A DNA stretch of 64,000 nt from Pseudomonas graminis (GTDB lineage: Bacteria; Pseudomonadota; Gammaproteobacteria; Pseudomonadales; Pseudomonadaceae), in the NCBI RefSeq assembly GCF_004364335.1, contig NZ_SOCR01000014.1, forward strand, positions 1 to 64,000. The letters run 5' to 3'. Below the pieces are notes generated by a model. That model was not told where the DNA came from, ran no database searches, and saw only the letters and a list, made by a program, of their open reading frames with translations. Below are positions 43,379-50,543 of this stretch, in pieces (position 1 is the first letter of the stretch; each line of letters starts with the position of its first letter). A program made the translations under genes and the position numbers.

Positions 43379-43939
43379 ATGCAAGACGACGATTTTTCCC
43401 TGTTCAGCAGTGAGATTCGCGGCGTAAAGCCGATCAAGACTGAACATGCGGACGTAGGAAAACCCAAAACCGACCGTAAGAACCTGGCCAAACTGCGTCA
43501 GGCGGCCACCGTGCGTTCCGATGCGACGATTACCGTTGATGGTCTGTCAGACCAGTTCGTGATCGATGTCGGCCCTGAAGACACGCTTTACTGGGCCCGT
43601 GACGGGGTGCAGGAAGGCCAGATGCGCAAGCTCAAGTTGGGGCAGATCAGCTTTGAAGGCAGCCTGGACCTCCATGGCATGAGCGTGGAGATGGCGCGCG
43701 AAACGATGTGGGAGTTCCTGGCCGAGGCGGCAAAACTGGAGGTGCGTTGCGTGCGCATCACCCACGGCAAGGCGGTGCGGCTGGATGGCAAGCGGCCGAT
43801 GATCAAGAGCCACGTCAATACGTGGTTGCGGCAGCACCAGCAGGTCTTGGGATTTGCATCGTGCATCGCCAAGCATGGCGGCGCAGGTGCGGTGTACGTG
43901 ATCCTGAAGCGGACCATGATGGAAGGGCGTGACGAGTAA
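43379..43939 (+). CDS. smrA: Smr/MutS2-domain endonuclease-like protein
   Basis: The 186-residue protein has a C-terminal Smr domain: SLDLHGMSVEMARETMWEFL, the RCVRITHGKA strand-turn and GGAGAVYVILK at the end. Stand-alone Smr proteins are nicking endonucleases or RNA nucleases. The start at 43379 has GGAG upstream. In Pseudomonas the gene is commonly followed by folE; here a REP, two small lipoprotein genes and then only the folE start follow. Confidence 0.88.
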   Translation: MQDDDFSLFSSEIRGVKPIKTEHADVGKPKTDRKNLAKLRQAATVRSDATITVDGLSDQFVIDVGPEDTLYWARDGVQEGQMRKLKLGQISFEGSLDLHGMSVEMARETMWEFLAEAAKLEVRCVRITHGKAVRLDGKRPMIKSHVNTWLRQHQQVLGFASCIAKHGGAGAVYVILKRTMMEGRDE

Positions 43940-43999
43940 GGCGGGGCCTTGCCTCTTGTGAACAGGTTGGCGTCGTGGCTTGCCTGAGCGAAATACCCT

Positions 44000-44086
44000 G
44001 TAGGAGCCGGCTTGCTGGCGAACGCGGTGAATCAGAAACGAAAATATCGACTGACGCAATGCATTCGCCAGCAAGCCGGCTCCTAC
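44000..44086. repeat. Paired REP element, same arms as at 15844-15930
   Basis: The 23-bp arms at 44000-44022 and 44064-44086 are exact reverse complements and equal those of the element at 15844-15930; the spacers differ. Confidence 0.85.
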
Positions 44087-44142
44087 GGATTTTGCAGTGC
44101 TCATTCAATCAGCTGTCCAGCCGAGTGAAGACCGACATCACA

Positions 44143-44325
44143 TTAGCGCGGACCTTGACCGCCGCCACCGCCACCGCCGCCACCAGGGCCGCCGCCTTCA
44201 TAGTGACCGCCGCCACCGCCGCCACCACCGTGGCCTCCCCCGCCCGGTCCCCAGAATGGCCAGCATCCGGACATGGCCGACATCACCGCGATGACCATCG
44301 CGACTTTCGCTATACGACTCAACAT
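44143..44325 (-). CDS. Small glycine-rich lipoprotein, paralogue 1
   Basis: The 60-residue product begins MLSRIAKVAMVIAVMSAMSGC, a lipoprotein signal with the lipobox Cys at residue 21, followed by a low-complexity Gly/His tail (GGGGHGGGGGGGGHYEGGG). A ribosome-site-like AAGAGAG lies before ATG 44325. The mature peptide would be a Gly-rich lipid-anchored tail. It shares its signal sequence with the gene at 44528. The function is unknown. Confidence 0.6.
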   Translation of the reverse strand: MLSRIAKVAMVIAVMSAMSGCWPFWGPGGGGHGGGGGGGGHYEGGGPGGGGGGGGGQGPR

Positions 44326-44460
44326 TTCGATTTCTCTCTTAAAGCGGGCTTGATCACAGGCATTCATCACCTGCTGCTTCTGACAGCACGTGCCTGTGAA
44401 TCCGCGTCGTGGTTTGGTACCGATCAAGTATCGAACCTGATACTAAACAGTCACCCAACA

Positions 44461-44496
44461 AAAAGGCCGCGAGGGAAAGGCTTCCGGTCGCGGCCT
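44461..44496 (-). terminator. Terminator between the two lipoprotein paralogues
   Basis: AGGCCGCGA (44464-44472) pairs with TCGCGGCCT (44488-44496); the A-run at 44461-44464 and further A upstream give the U-tract on the minus strand. It ends the gene at 44528-44728. Confidence 0.8.
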
Positions 44497-44527
44497 GTGC
44501 TTGATGCGTTGAAATGATCAGAAAAAA

Positions 44528-44728
44528 TCAGCGGCGGTAGTAACCCGGTCCAGGTCCAGGTCCAGGGCCGTAGCCGCCCCGTCCGCCATCGTATGGGCCA
44601 CCGTCGTAATAACGGTGTTCATGCCAGCCTCCGCCGTGGCGGCCCCAACCCGGTCCGAAAAAACACCCCGAAACCGACGACGCCAGGGCAATCACCAGTG
44701 CGATTTTCGCGATTCGGCTCACCATCAT
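44528..44728 (-). CDS. Small glycine-rich lipoprotein, paralogue 2
   Basis: The 66-residue product begins MMVSRIAKIALVIALASSVSGC with the lipobox Cys, followed by a Gly/Pro/Tyr/His-rich tail (GPGWGRHGGGWHEHRYYDGG, then GPGPGPGPGYYRR). The start is ATG 44728 because GAAGAGAG precedes it in the same position as in its paralogue; an ATG at 44743 is also possible. The repeated signal sequence shows that the pair arose by tandem duplication. Confidence 0.6.
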   Translation of the reverse strand: MMVSRIAKIALVIALASSVSGCFFGPGWGRHGGGWHEHRYYDGGPYDGGRGGYGPGPGPGPGYYRR

Positions 44729-44963
44729 AAGCACTCTCTTCATCCGGGCATCTGTCACCCGTTACTTCAGACAGCAGGCCGACACATTCCGGCATATCCC
44801 CTCGGTAAAGGTTGGGTAAAGGTCAGCTGACACTGTCACGGCGGCGCCATGCCGCAGGCGTCTCGGCCGCCTGCCGTACCCCTGCGCGTCCAGCTACGCT
44901 ACTATGTGCGCCTTTGCAGGCCCGCAACCCTGCGTTTTTTGAACCCACACGGAACACACCCCT

Positions 44964-45020
44964 GTGACTCTGGAACAGAACTACACCGCAATTTTCCGTG
45001 GGTTTTGCAGGGAAGATTGA
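44964..45020 (+). pseudogene. folE: 5' fragment of folE (GTP cyclohydrolase I)
   Basis: GTG 44964 opens VTLEQNYTAI, the N-terminus of Pseudomonas FolE as I recall it (normally followed by LGQLGEDVSREGLL). After about ten codons the match ends and the frame reads FRGFCRED and stops at 45020. It lies just downstream of the smrA region, where intact folE is usually found. I infer that the prophage has integrated here and displaced the rest of folE to beyond the right edge. Confidence 0.6.
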
Positions 45021-45052
45021 AGTAGCGAAATCCAATAAACACGGGGTATTTC

Positions 45053-45337
45053 CTACCCTAGCGTACCCACCAAAACCATCAAAAACTCATGCAGTGGTAC
45101 AAAAAATGGTACGGACTTCAGCTGTTCCGAGGCGTAGGTCGACAAATCTTTACCCGGATTTACTTCGCCAGTCCCTAACTCCTTGTGAATGCGGATGTCA
45201 CATTGATCGCAGACTTGGCTCCCTACCCCTGTCTGCGGTGCATTGGTACGTCGCAGGTTTCTGAGGCTGTGAAAAGCCTCAACATCTACGCCCAGCTTGG
45301 TGATGAGCCGCATGAAAAAGGTATCGAAACGCTTCAT
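45053..45337 (-). pseudogene. Possible decayed tyrosine integrase C-terminus
   Basis: The minus-strand frame reads FDTFFMRLITKLGVDVEAFHSLR, like the Arg I region of tyrosine recombinases (LG-x-FHSLRHT), and ends STYASEQLKSV, like the region around the catalytic Tyr. The intervening His/Arg motifs are absent or scrambled and the N-terminal two thirds are missing. It ends 33 bases from the folE junction, where a phage integrase would sit. An overlapping plus-strand frame is the alternative. Confidence 0.35.
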
Positions 45338-46385
45338 ACAATGGTCTGCGCGATCTCTTGTGGCGCAGTTGTGGCGGGAGCGACGGCTCAGGGGCATCCA
45401 TCGCCAGCGCAAGTCCCTCATTGGGCATAAGCGCTCTTATTCAAATGCCAAAATCAGGCTGCCAGGCACCTTAAGCTTGGGCGGGAGCGAGCGCCGAGCG
45501 AACCTGATGGTGGCGATCCGCAAGCTGAAAGAGTCCGCTTACGACAAAAGAATTTCTATAATTACCATTGATTTCTCTAAGGTGAAGGAGCTGCACCCGT
45601 GTGGCACCCTTCTCTTCTTGGCTGAACTTGAGCGCCTGTTCGAATCCCCCGTTGTAGGCAAGAAGTTGGCAGCCACCTACCCTACGGACAGCGTTGTGGA
45701 GCAGATGCTTCAGCACATTGGCCTTCTCCAGCGTTTGGGATTGCCGCCAAGAATTGAGAACATCATCGCAGATAACGTCGTGTCATGGCTGCATGCCTCA
45801 GGAACCGAAGGCGAGCTCGACTCAATCGCGGACATTCTCCCAAAGGTCCTCACTGAGGGCAGCAACATGGAACTTCGAATCGCACTCCTGAGCGGAATGG
45901 CGGAGGCAGTGGCAAACTCGTCAGAACACGCCTATAAAAAGTCGACAGGTGGTGCAGACGAACGGAAGAAGTGGTGGCTTTTCGCTCGGCAGGTGGGAGA
46001 TGAAGTAGCGGTAGCTATTTGCGACTTGGGATTAGGAATTCCTGGAACGCTGGAGAGCAACTGGAAGGAGGAGGTAGCAACTATCTTGAAAACTCGATCA
46101 GGTTTAAAGCGCCTTGATCACAAGATGATTCAGTTAGCCTTTACCGTTGGCAAGACAAGCACCGATCGCAGAAACAGAGGCAAAGGGCTCAAGGATATTC
46201 TCAAGGTAGTGCACGAACAGCAGGTCGGTAGTATTTTTATATACAGCAACAAAGGCATATATGTAATGGATAATGCCGATGCTACGAAGGTTTCACGCGA
46301 TGAGAAGGTTAGCATCAACGGAACCATCATAATGTGGAAAATTCCAATTGAAGCCTTTGGGTTCGACGAGGCTGGGAGAAAATGA
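45303..46385 (+). CDS. STAS-domain and histidine-kinase-type ATPase protein
   Basis: The roughly 360-residue protein has three parts. The N-terminal 45 residues are strongly basic. Residues about 50-150 look like a STAS domain (RISIITIDFSKVKELHPCGTLLFLAELERLF). From about 190 on is a GHKL-type ATPase: N-box EAVANSSEHAY, G1 box ICDLGLGIPG and G2 box GKGLKDI. No kinase His is visible, so it resembles anti-sigma kinases such as SpoIIAB/RsbW more than a sensor kinase. ATG 45303 or 45312 are the likely starts, with no strong ribosome site. It is coupled to the next gene by a 4-base overlap. Confidence 0.8.
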   Translation: MSRMKKVSKRFIQWSARSLVAQLWRERRLRGIHRQRKSLIGHKRSYSNAKIRLPGTLSLGGSERRANLMVAIRKLKESAYDKRISIITIDFSKVKELHPCGTLLFLAELERLFESPVVGKKLAATYPTDSVVEQMLQHIGLLQRLGLPPRIENIIADNVVSWLHASGTEGELDSIADILPKVLTEGSNMELRIALLSGMAEAVANSSEHAYKKSTGGADERKKWWLFARQVGDEVAVAICDLGLGIPGTLESNWKEEVATILKTRSGLKRLDHKMIQLAFTVGKTSTDRRNRGKGLKDILKVVHEQQVGSIFIYSNKGIYVMDNADATKVSRDEKVSINGTIIMWKIPIEAFGFDEAGRK

Positions 46386-46705
46386 ACGCCATGACTATTT
46401 ATGTAGCTAAGGATTTCACTCGAATGCCTTGCGTTAGAAATCGCGAGGATGGCAAGAACTCTGGCGAGGAGTTTAGAGACGAAATACTCCTACCCGCACT
46501 CCGTACTAATGACCAAGTCGTCGTCGATCTTGACGGAGTCTTATCGCTGGGGTCTTCATTTCTCGAGGAAGCATTTGGAGGACTCGTAAGAAAAGGGTAT
46601 TTTACCGCCAAGGAACTCGGCGCTAAGTTAGTTCTTAAATTTCAACTGGCCAGTTATGTAGAAGAAACTTGGGGATATATTAAGATTGCTCGAAAGGAAT
46701 CCTGA
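46382..46705 (+). CDS. DUF4325 STAS-like protein
   Basis: The 107-residue protein matches DUF4325: CVRNREDGKNSGEEFRDEILLPAL, then VVVDLDGVLSLGSSFLEEAFGGLVRKGY. The second stretch parallels the anti-sigma-antagonist loop around the phosphorylatable Ser of SpoIIAA, here GSSFLEEAF. With the ATPase encoded upstream this fits a partner-switching pair. It overlaps the previous gene by 4 bases (ATGA) and the next by 1. Confidence 0.82.
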   Translation: MNAMTIYVAKDFTRMPCVRNREDGKNSGEEFRDEILLPALRTNDQVVVDLDGVLSLGSSFLEEAFGGLVRKGYFTAKELGAKLVLKFQLASYVEETWGYIKIARKES

Positions 46706-47175
46706 TGGATTGGTCTGAAATCGCTCGTTGGGCTGTACCTTCGCTGATCGTTGTGCTCGGCTGGTCTGTGGTGTCACGGGGCAACGATCGAAGGGAGACG
46801 AGGAAAGAGGTGAGGCAATTTTTGGATAGAACTATCGCCTCGGTTGAAAACATTCGGAAGAATGTTATTGACTGTCTTACTAAAGAAGTCTGTGACGACT
46901 CCAAGAAACTTGAGCTGAGTATTGATCCGGAATTGCTTAGGCTTGAAGCTGCGCTAGAGATACTTAAGCTTAAGGTCAATGATCATAAGCTCGACGGAAA
47001 GACCTTACGAACGGCCGTTTATAATAATGGTCATTACAGGGTCTTGAAACGAGAAAAGATGGATATGGATCACCGGGTGCTACAGGAAATTAATGTCGCA
47101 GCCGCAGATCTATGCTCATCGCTAGAGCAGGCATATCGAGAAACCTACCAGAAATCAAAATTCTGGCAGGTTTAA
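46705..47175 (+). CDS. Membrane-anchored helical protein of the STAS/ATPase cassette
   Basis: The 156-residue protein has one N-terminal membrane helix (WAVPSLIVVLGWSVVS), a charged NDRRETRKEVRQF segment and a helical cytoplasmic remainder. I recall other phage and island proteins that pair one helix with an N-x-R-RE-RKE motif; no function is known to me. The start ATG 46705 overlaps the stop of the previous gene by one base, so it belongs to the cassette. It could be the membrane effector or sensor. Confidence 0.7.
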   Translation: MDWSEIARWAVPSLIVVLGWSVVSRGNDRRETRKEVRQFLDRTIASVENIRKNVIDCLTKEVCDDSKKLELSIDPELLRLEAALEILKLKVNDHKLDGKTLRTAVYNNGHYRVLKREKMDMDHRVLQEINVAAADLCSSLEQAYRETYQKSKFWQV

Positions 47176-47414
47176 TTAGATCGCCCGATCGAGTGAAGAC
47201 ATGAGCGCCGAGCGTGCCTCCGCGTACAAGCCTTTGCATGCGTCGGGCTATAGAACACGCTACAGCCTGCATCCATCGAGGCGCTTTATCTCATTGTGGA
47301 GCAGGCCGTCGAAGAACGCGCCGACGAGCTTGCGGCACGGGCGTAATTTTGCGCAGATCGTATAGCATTAGTCACGCTACGCATCAGAGTGGTCTATCGT
47401 GACTGCTGCAGCTT
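47176..47414. other. Gap between the cassette and the HNH-like gene
   Basis: I see no full gene. A short plus-strand frame (about 47276-47344) reads EALYLIVEQAVEERADELAARA and stops, like the end of a small DNA-binding protein, so it may be a decayed gene. The two genes on each side converge here. Confidence 0.3.
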
Positions 47415-48218
47415 TCAAGTGCCTGCCAGGATTTTGTCTATGGCGAAACCAGGATCCCTTAGCGCAGATGTCCTAGCATCCTCGACAAACTCGTCAACAA
47501 CAGGAGACTCCCCAGGAAATATTTTATTCATTCTGAATACATAGCTTTTTTTTATGAGACTGAACCCTTTTGGAAGCACTCGAGAAACTTCAGGACTGAG
47601 CTGATAAACCACCGCAAACCCTGCCACCATGAATATATAAGAAATACAGCGCTCATCACTGATAAGTTTAAAAGTTGTCAAGAACGACTTCGAATCAGTA
47701 CCGTCAAAGTACCATCGACAAATACCTATCTGAAAGAATTCATCCAGATCATGCCCTCTGTATTTTGCATGACCTTCTAGAATTGCTTTTCTTAAAACAT
47801 TTGATAACTCATCAGGGAAGTTGACAACGCTGAACTCATCTAGCGATGACTCTGAAGCGCGCCATATTATCGACAACCAAAACAGATAGAATCTATTGAA
47901 ATCTAAGTTTGTTATTGTAATCCTCTTATCACTAGGAACTTTATCCTTAGCCCCTTTGAGCTTATTTATTTGACTAGTTTCATAAGAAAGATTTATATGC
48001 CTTTCGCATTCCTCACAGAGCAGTTCTTCGCGCCAATTGACATTATCCATCCTCGGCATTGAACTATCATTGATGCCCATAGTTATCAATTGGGAGTGTT
48101 CACCTTTCGCAATCCTCAACAGCCCCTTAGGTATAATGTGCGACTTAAGGAGCGTCCTCGGCTGTAGGCAGAGACGGCAACATGCCGACTTCCCAGGCTG
48201 ACTATTGCTATGCACCAT
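47415..48218 (-). CDS. Cys/His zinc-binding protein, HNH-like N-terminus
   Basis: The 267-residue product is from a visibly AT-richer gene than its neighbours. It opens with a CxxC-type site (C14, C17 in CCRLCLQP), then SHIIPKGLL (H27) and a second pair C68/C71 in LLCEECERHI. The spacing resembles the zinc scaffold of HNH nucleases and related proteins, but the catalytic HNH triad is not clear. The C-terminal ~190 residues match nothing I know. It lies between the fibre end of the late operon and the STAS/ATPase cassette. Confidence 0.65.
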   Translation of the reverse strand: MVHSNSQPGKSACCRLCLQPRTLLKSHIIPKGLLRIAKGEHSQLITMGINDSSMPRMDNVNWREELLCEECERHINLSYETSQINKLKGAKDKVPSDKRITITNLDFNRFYLFWLSIIWRASESSLDEFSVVNFPDELSNVLRKAILEGHAKYRGHDLDEFFQIGICRWYFDGTDSKSFLTTFKLISDERCISYIFMVAGFAVVYQLSPEVSRVLPKGFSLIKKSYVFRMNKIFPGESPVVDEFVEDARTSALRDPGFAIDKILAGT

Positions 48219-48306
48219 GTGCCACTCCGAATGATTTCACGAAGGGTAAATGGTAGCTCATGTGGTAGAGGGGGAAGCAAAGCCGAGGGAGCCGGAAGAA
48301 ATCGAT

Positions 48307-49551
48307 TTAGATTTTACGTATCCCGATTTGGGCGACCTTCACCTTCGAATCAAGCGCGATGCCAGCGGCCAGATACAAGCCCATCCGCCAACTGATCACC
48401 GTCTCGGTTAAGTCGAAGCTGTAGCGCTGCGTTTCAAGCGCCCCCTTCCAGTTTGCCGGCAGTGTGAAAGGCTCCTGATACTTGTCCATCGAGCGGTAGT
48501 ACACGAGCGACGAGGCTCCGCCTACTGGCTTCGTGACGATCAGCTCAGCTTCCCATCCCAGAATGCCCCGGGTCGTTCCCACGATCTCGGGTGCAGCCAC
48601 CATCTCGATGACGTCACCGACGACCAGGTTGCTCAGGGTCAGGTTCGCCGCTGGCTGGACGTAGATGTATCCACCGGCTGCCGCCATCGTGCCGCTGAGT
48701 TCGATGCACTGCGCCTCGCCGAACGCTGCGGGCTCCTTGTACCAGCGCGTCGCGACACCGGCCAGGCCAGAACCCGCGGCCTTGTGACTGTCCGCCAGCA
48801 CCGAACCTGCCACCGGGTTAACGGCCGCATTGATGACGCCAGTGGTACCGGCCAGCAACGGGTTGGCATTGAGACAGCCGAAGGGACGAATCGCCGAGTA
48901 GAGATCGGCGGCGTCCGTGGGCAGCGGCACGCCGAAGAACTCGAAATTGGCATTGATGATCGGCACACAGCGGGACTGGATAAAGTCGGCGCCGATCAGG
49001 TTCGGGTGCAGGTCGTCCACGGTCATGGCCTGGGTGAAGCCATCCCAGATGTTCACGACCGGCACGAACTGTTTGACGTAGGTCAGCACCCAATCCTTAT
49101 AGGCGATTGCGTCCGCCAGTGCCTGGCCGGTGAGCGCTTTCGTGCCGAACCGCGGCGTGCCGGTGCCGACAATCAGGTACTTCCCGGGCGTGTTCTGGAA
49201 CGCCATGATGGCCTTCATCACGTTGGCCTTGCTGTCGGCGAGCGTCATGCCCGGCGTGGTGCTGTCGTTGGTGCGCGACAGCAGCATCCACAAATCGGCC
49301 GTCGCTGACGTCAGGCAGGACGGCAGCCGTGGCATGAACTGCCCAGAGTGGTCGCCGACCTTCCCCTGATTGTCCAGGTAGCTCGGGAACAGGCCGGTCT
49401 TCGCCGCGATCGCCCCAGCGTAGCCGTAGGCTTCGGTGCCGAACGCCTTGGTGTCAATCGTGTGGCAGTTTGCACTGAAGCTATCGCCCAGCAGGCCCAG
49501 ACCGCGACGGATGCGGCGCCGGGTCGGCTGCGCCTCGGCGAGGAGGCTCAT
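48307..49551 (-). CDS. Phage SGNH/GDSL esterase-like protein
   Basis: The 414-residue protein has block I GLLGDSFSAN with the nucleophile Ser near residue 24 and a late DDLHPNLIGADF, the Asp/His pair of SGNH hydrolases. After about residue 215 comes a beta-rich C-terminal part that could bind carbohydrate. In phages such enzymes deacetylate or cleave surface polysaccharide. It is the last gene of the late operon and overlaps the gene before it by 4 bases. Confidence 0.78.
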   Translation of the reverse strand: MSLLAEAQPTRRRIRRGLGLLGDSFSANCHTIDTKAFGTEAYGYAGAIAAKTGLFPSYLDNQGKVGDHSGQFMPRLPSCLTSATADLWMLLSRTNDSTTPGMTLADSKANVMKAIMAFQNTPGKYLIVGTGTPRFGTKALTGQALADAIAYKDWVLTYVKQFVPVVNIWDGFTQAMTVDDLHPNLIGADFIQSRCVPIINANFEFFGVPLPTDAADLYSAIRPFGCLNANPLLAGTTGVINAAVNPVAGSVLADSHKAAGSGLAGVATRWYKEPAAFGEAQCIELSGTMAAAGGYIYVQPAANLTLSNLVVGDVIEMVAAPEIVGTTRGILGWEAELIVTKPVGGASSLVYYRSMDKYQEPFTLPANWKGALETQRYSFDLTETVISWRMGLYLAAGIALDSKVKVAQIGIRKI

Positions 49552-49766
49552 GCGAACACCTCGAATGCAGCGCCAGCAGATGGCACGAATCTAACCGTGG
49601 CCGGGGGGATGTTGAGTTGATAAGCCCCATCGTTCCAGAGCGTGTCGGCCGTCACCCAGCTGTCGCCCATTTTGATCTGAATCGCGACCGAACCGCCGTT
49701 TGCTTTTACGCCCAGCGTCACACGCATTGCGCGATCGTAGGTCTCTTCTTTTGTCGTGGTCTGCAT
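49548..49766 (-). CDS. Small phage hypothetical protein
   Basis: The 72-residue protein begins MQTTTKEETYDRAMRVTLGV and has a short beta-rich remainder; I recognise no domain. GAGGAG lies before ATG 49766. It sits between the cell-wall hydrolase and the SGNH esterase in the late operon, with a 4-base overlap to the latter, so it may be an accessory virion protein. Confidence 0.65.
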   Translation of the reverse strand: MQTTTKEETYDRAMRVTLGVKANGGSVAIQIKMGDSWVTADTLWNDGAYQLNIPPATVRFVPSAGAAFEVFA

Positions 49767-49776
49767 GTCTCGCTCC

Positions 49777-50202
49777 TCAAGCCACGTCGCGGAAGAAAAC
49801 GTGGTTGCCCAGCTTCAGCGTTCGCTTCGCCTTGGCCGCCCAGTCCGGCGCCTTCGGCATCATGGTGGCGTAGTAGTGAGTCGCCCCACCGGTGGGGTCC
49901 GGCACCTTGCCGTCGATCACCTGGTCAGCAGCAATCCGGCACTGCGCCAGCTCGCGGAACGGGATCTGGCGCGCGCCACTCAGGAACTGATAGTTCGGGT
50001 CGTTGCGGTTCCAGCAGCTGAACTGGTACGGCTTCTGGCACACGCCGGCATAGCCTTCGCCCCACCACGATTTATCCTTGCCATCGTCCACTCGGTTGCG
50101 GATCGTCCAAGCCACGGCCGCCATGCCGGTCAGGCCCTCGCCGCGCGCTTCGCCCCACAGCGTGCGCGCAAGCACATCGCGATCTTTCTCGGTAACGGTC
50201 AT
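49777..50202 (-). CDS. Cell-wall hydrolase (SleB/hydrolase_2 family), probable endolysin
   Basis: The 141-residue protein matches the SleB-type hydrolase domain: DRDVLARTLWGEARGEGLTGMAAVAWTIRNRV (with the Glu of WGEA), then SWWGEGYAGVCQKPYQFSCWN. It would cleave peptidoglycan for lysis or entry. ATG 50202 is preceded by GGAG and a GTG three bases upstream. No holin is recognisable next to it. A terminator-like hairpin lies just upstream of the ribosome site. Confidence 0.82.
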   Translation of the reverse strand: MTVTEKDRDVLARTLWGEARGEGLTGMAAVAWTIRNRVDDGKDKSWWGEGYAGVCQKPYQFSCWNRNDPNYQFLSGARQIPFRELAQCRIAADQVIDGKVPDPTGGATHYYATMMPKAPDWAAKAKRTLKLGNHVFFRDVA

Positions 50203-50217
50203 CACTTTTCTCCAGAC

Positions 50218-50243
50218 AAAAAAATACCCGCTCGATGGCGGGT
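50218..50243 (-). terminator. Terminator-like hairpin upstream of the endolysin gene
   Basis: ACCCGC (50226-50231) pairs with GCGGGT (50238-50243), and the A-run 50218-50224 gives a U-tract on the minus strand. It lies only 15 bases upstream of the ATG of the next gene. Confidence 0.75.
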
Positions 50244-50264
50244 TGCGATAAAGCAGAGAACTGC

Positions 50265-50543
50265 TTAGGCCGGAGGAGCTGGCCAGTCGACAGTTGTGGG
50301 GTATCCGGGCTGTAGCTGAATTTTTGCCAGCGCCGAACGGTATCTTTTCCAGGCGATCAGAAGCGCCTCGCCGTCATCGTCCGCATCACCGGTATCGTGA
50401 TCGTCCTGAAGCGGCTGAATGGAATCGTCGGCAATCTTCTTGCGCCTGCCTTGCTCAGCGGTCACCTCGCCCATCAGAGCGATAACCCGCTGCGTTTCCT
50501 TCATCTCTTTAGTGATGAGCTTGGACCAGTCGATGTTGCTCAT
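50265..50543 (-). CDS. Probable tail fibre assembly chaperone
   Basis: The 92-residue acidic protein ends in ALLIAWKRYRSALAKIQLQPGY followed by VDWPAPPA. That C-terminal pattern (W-x-x-Y/R-x-x-L then WP) is typical of small fibre-assembly chaperones of the Caudo_TAP type. It overlaps the preceding gene by 4 bases. Such proteins help trimeric fibres fold and are not part of the virion. Confidence 0.6.
   Translation of the reverse strand: MSNIDWSKLITKEMKETQRVIALMGEVTAEQGRRKKIADDSIQPLQDDHDTGDADDDGEALLIAWKRYRSALAKIQLQPGYPTTVDWPAPPA

Noticed and set aside
48250..48300. tRNA-like D-arm (GGTAGCTCATGTGGTAGAG)
   Set aside because: Only the D-arm motif is present; there is no anticodon stem, T-arm GGTTCGA or CCA, so it is probably chance.
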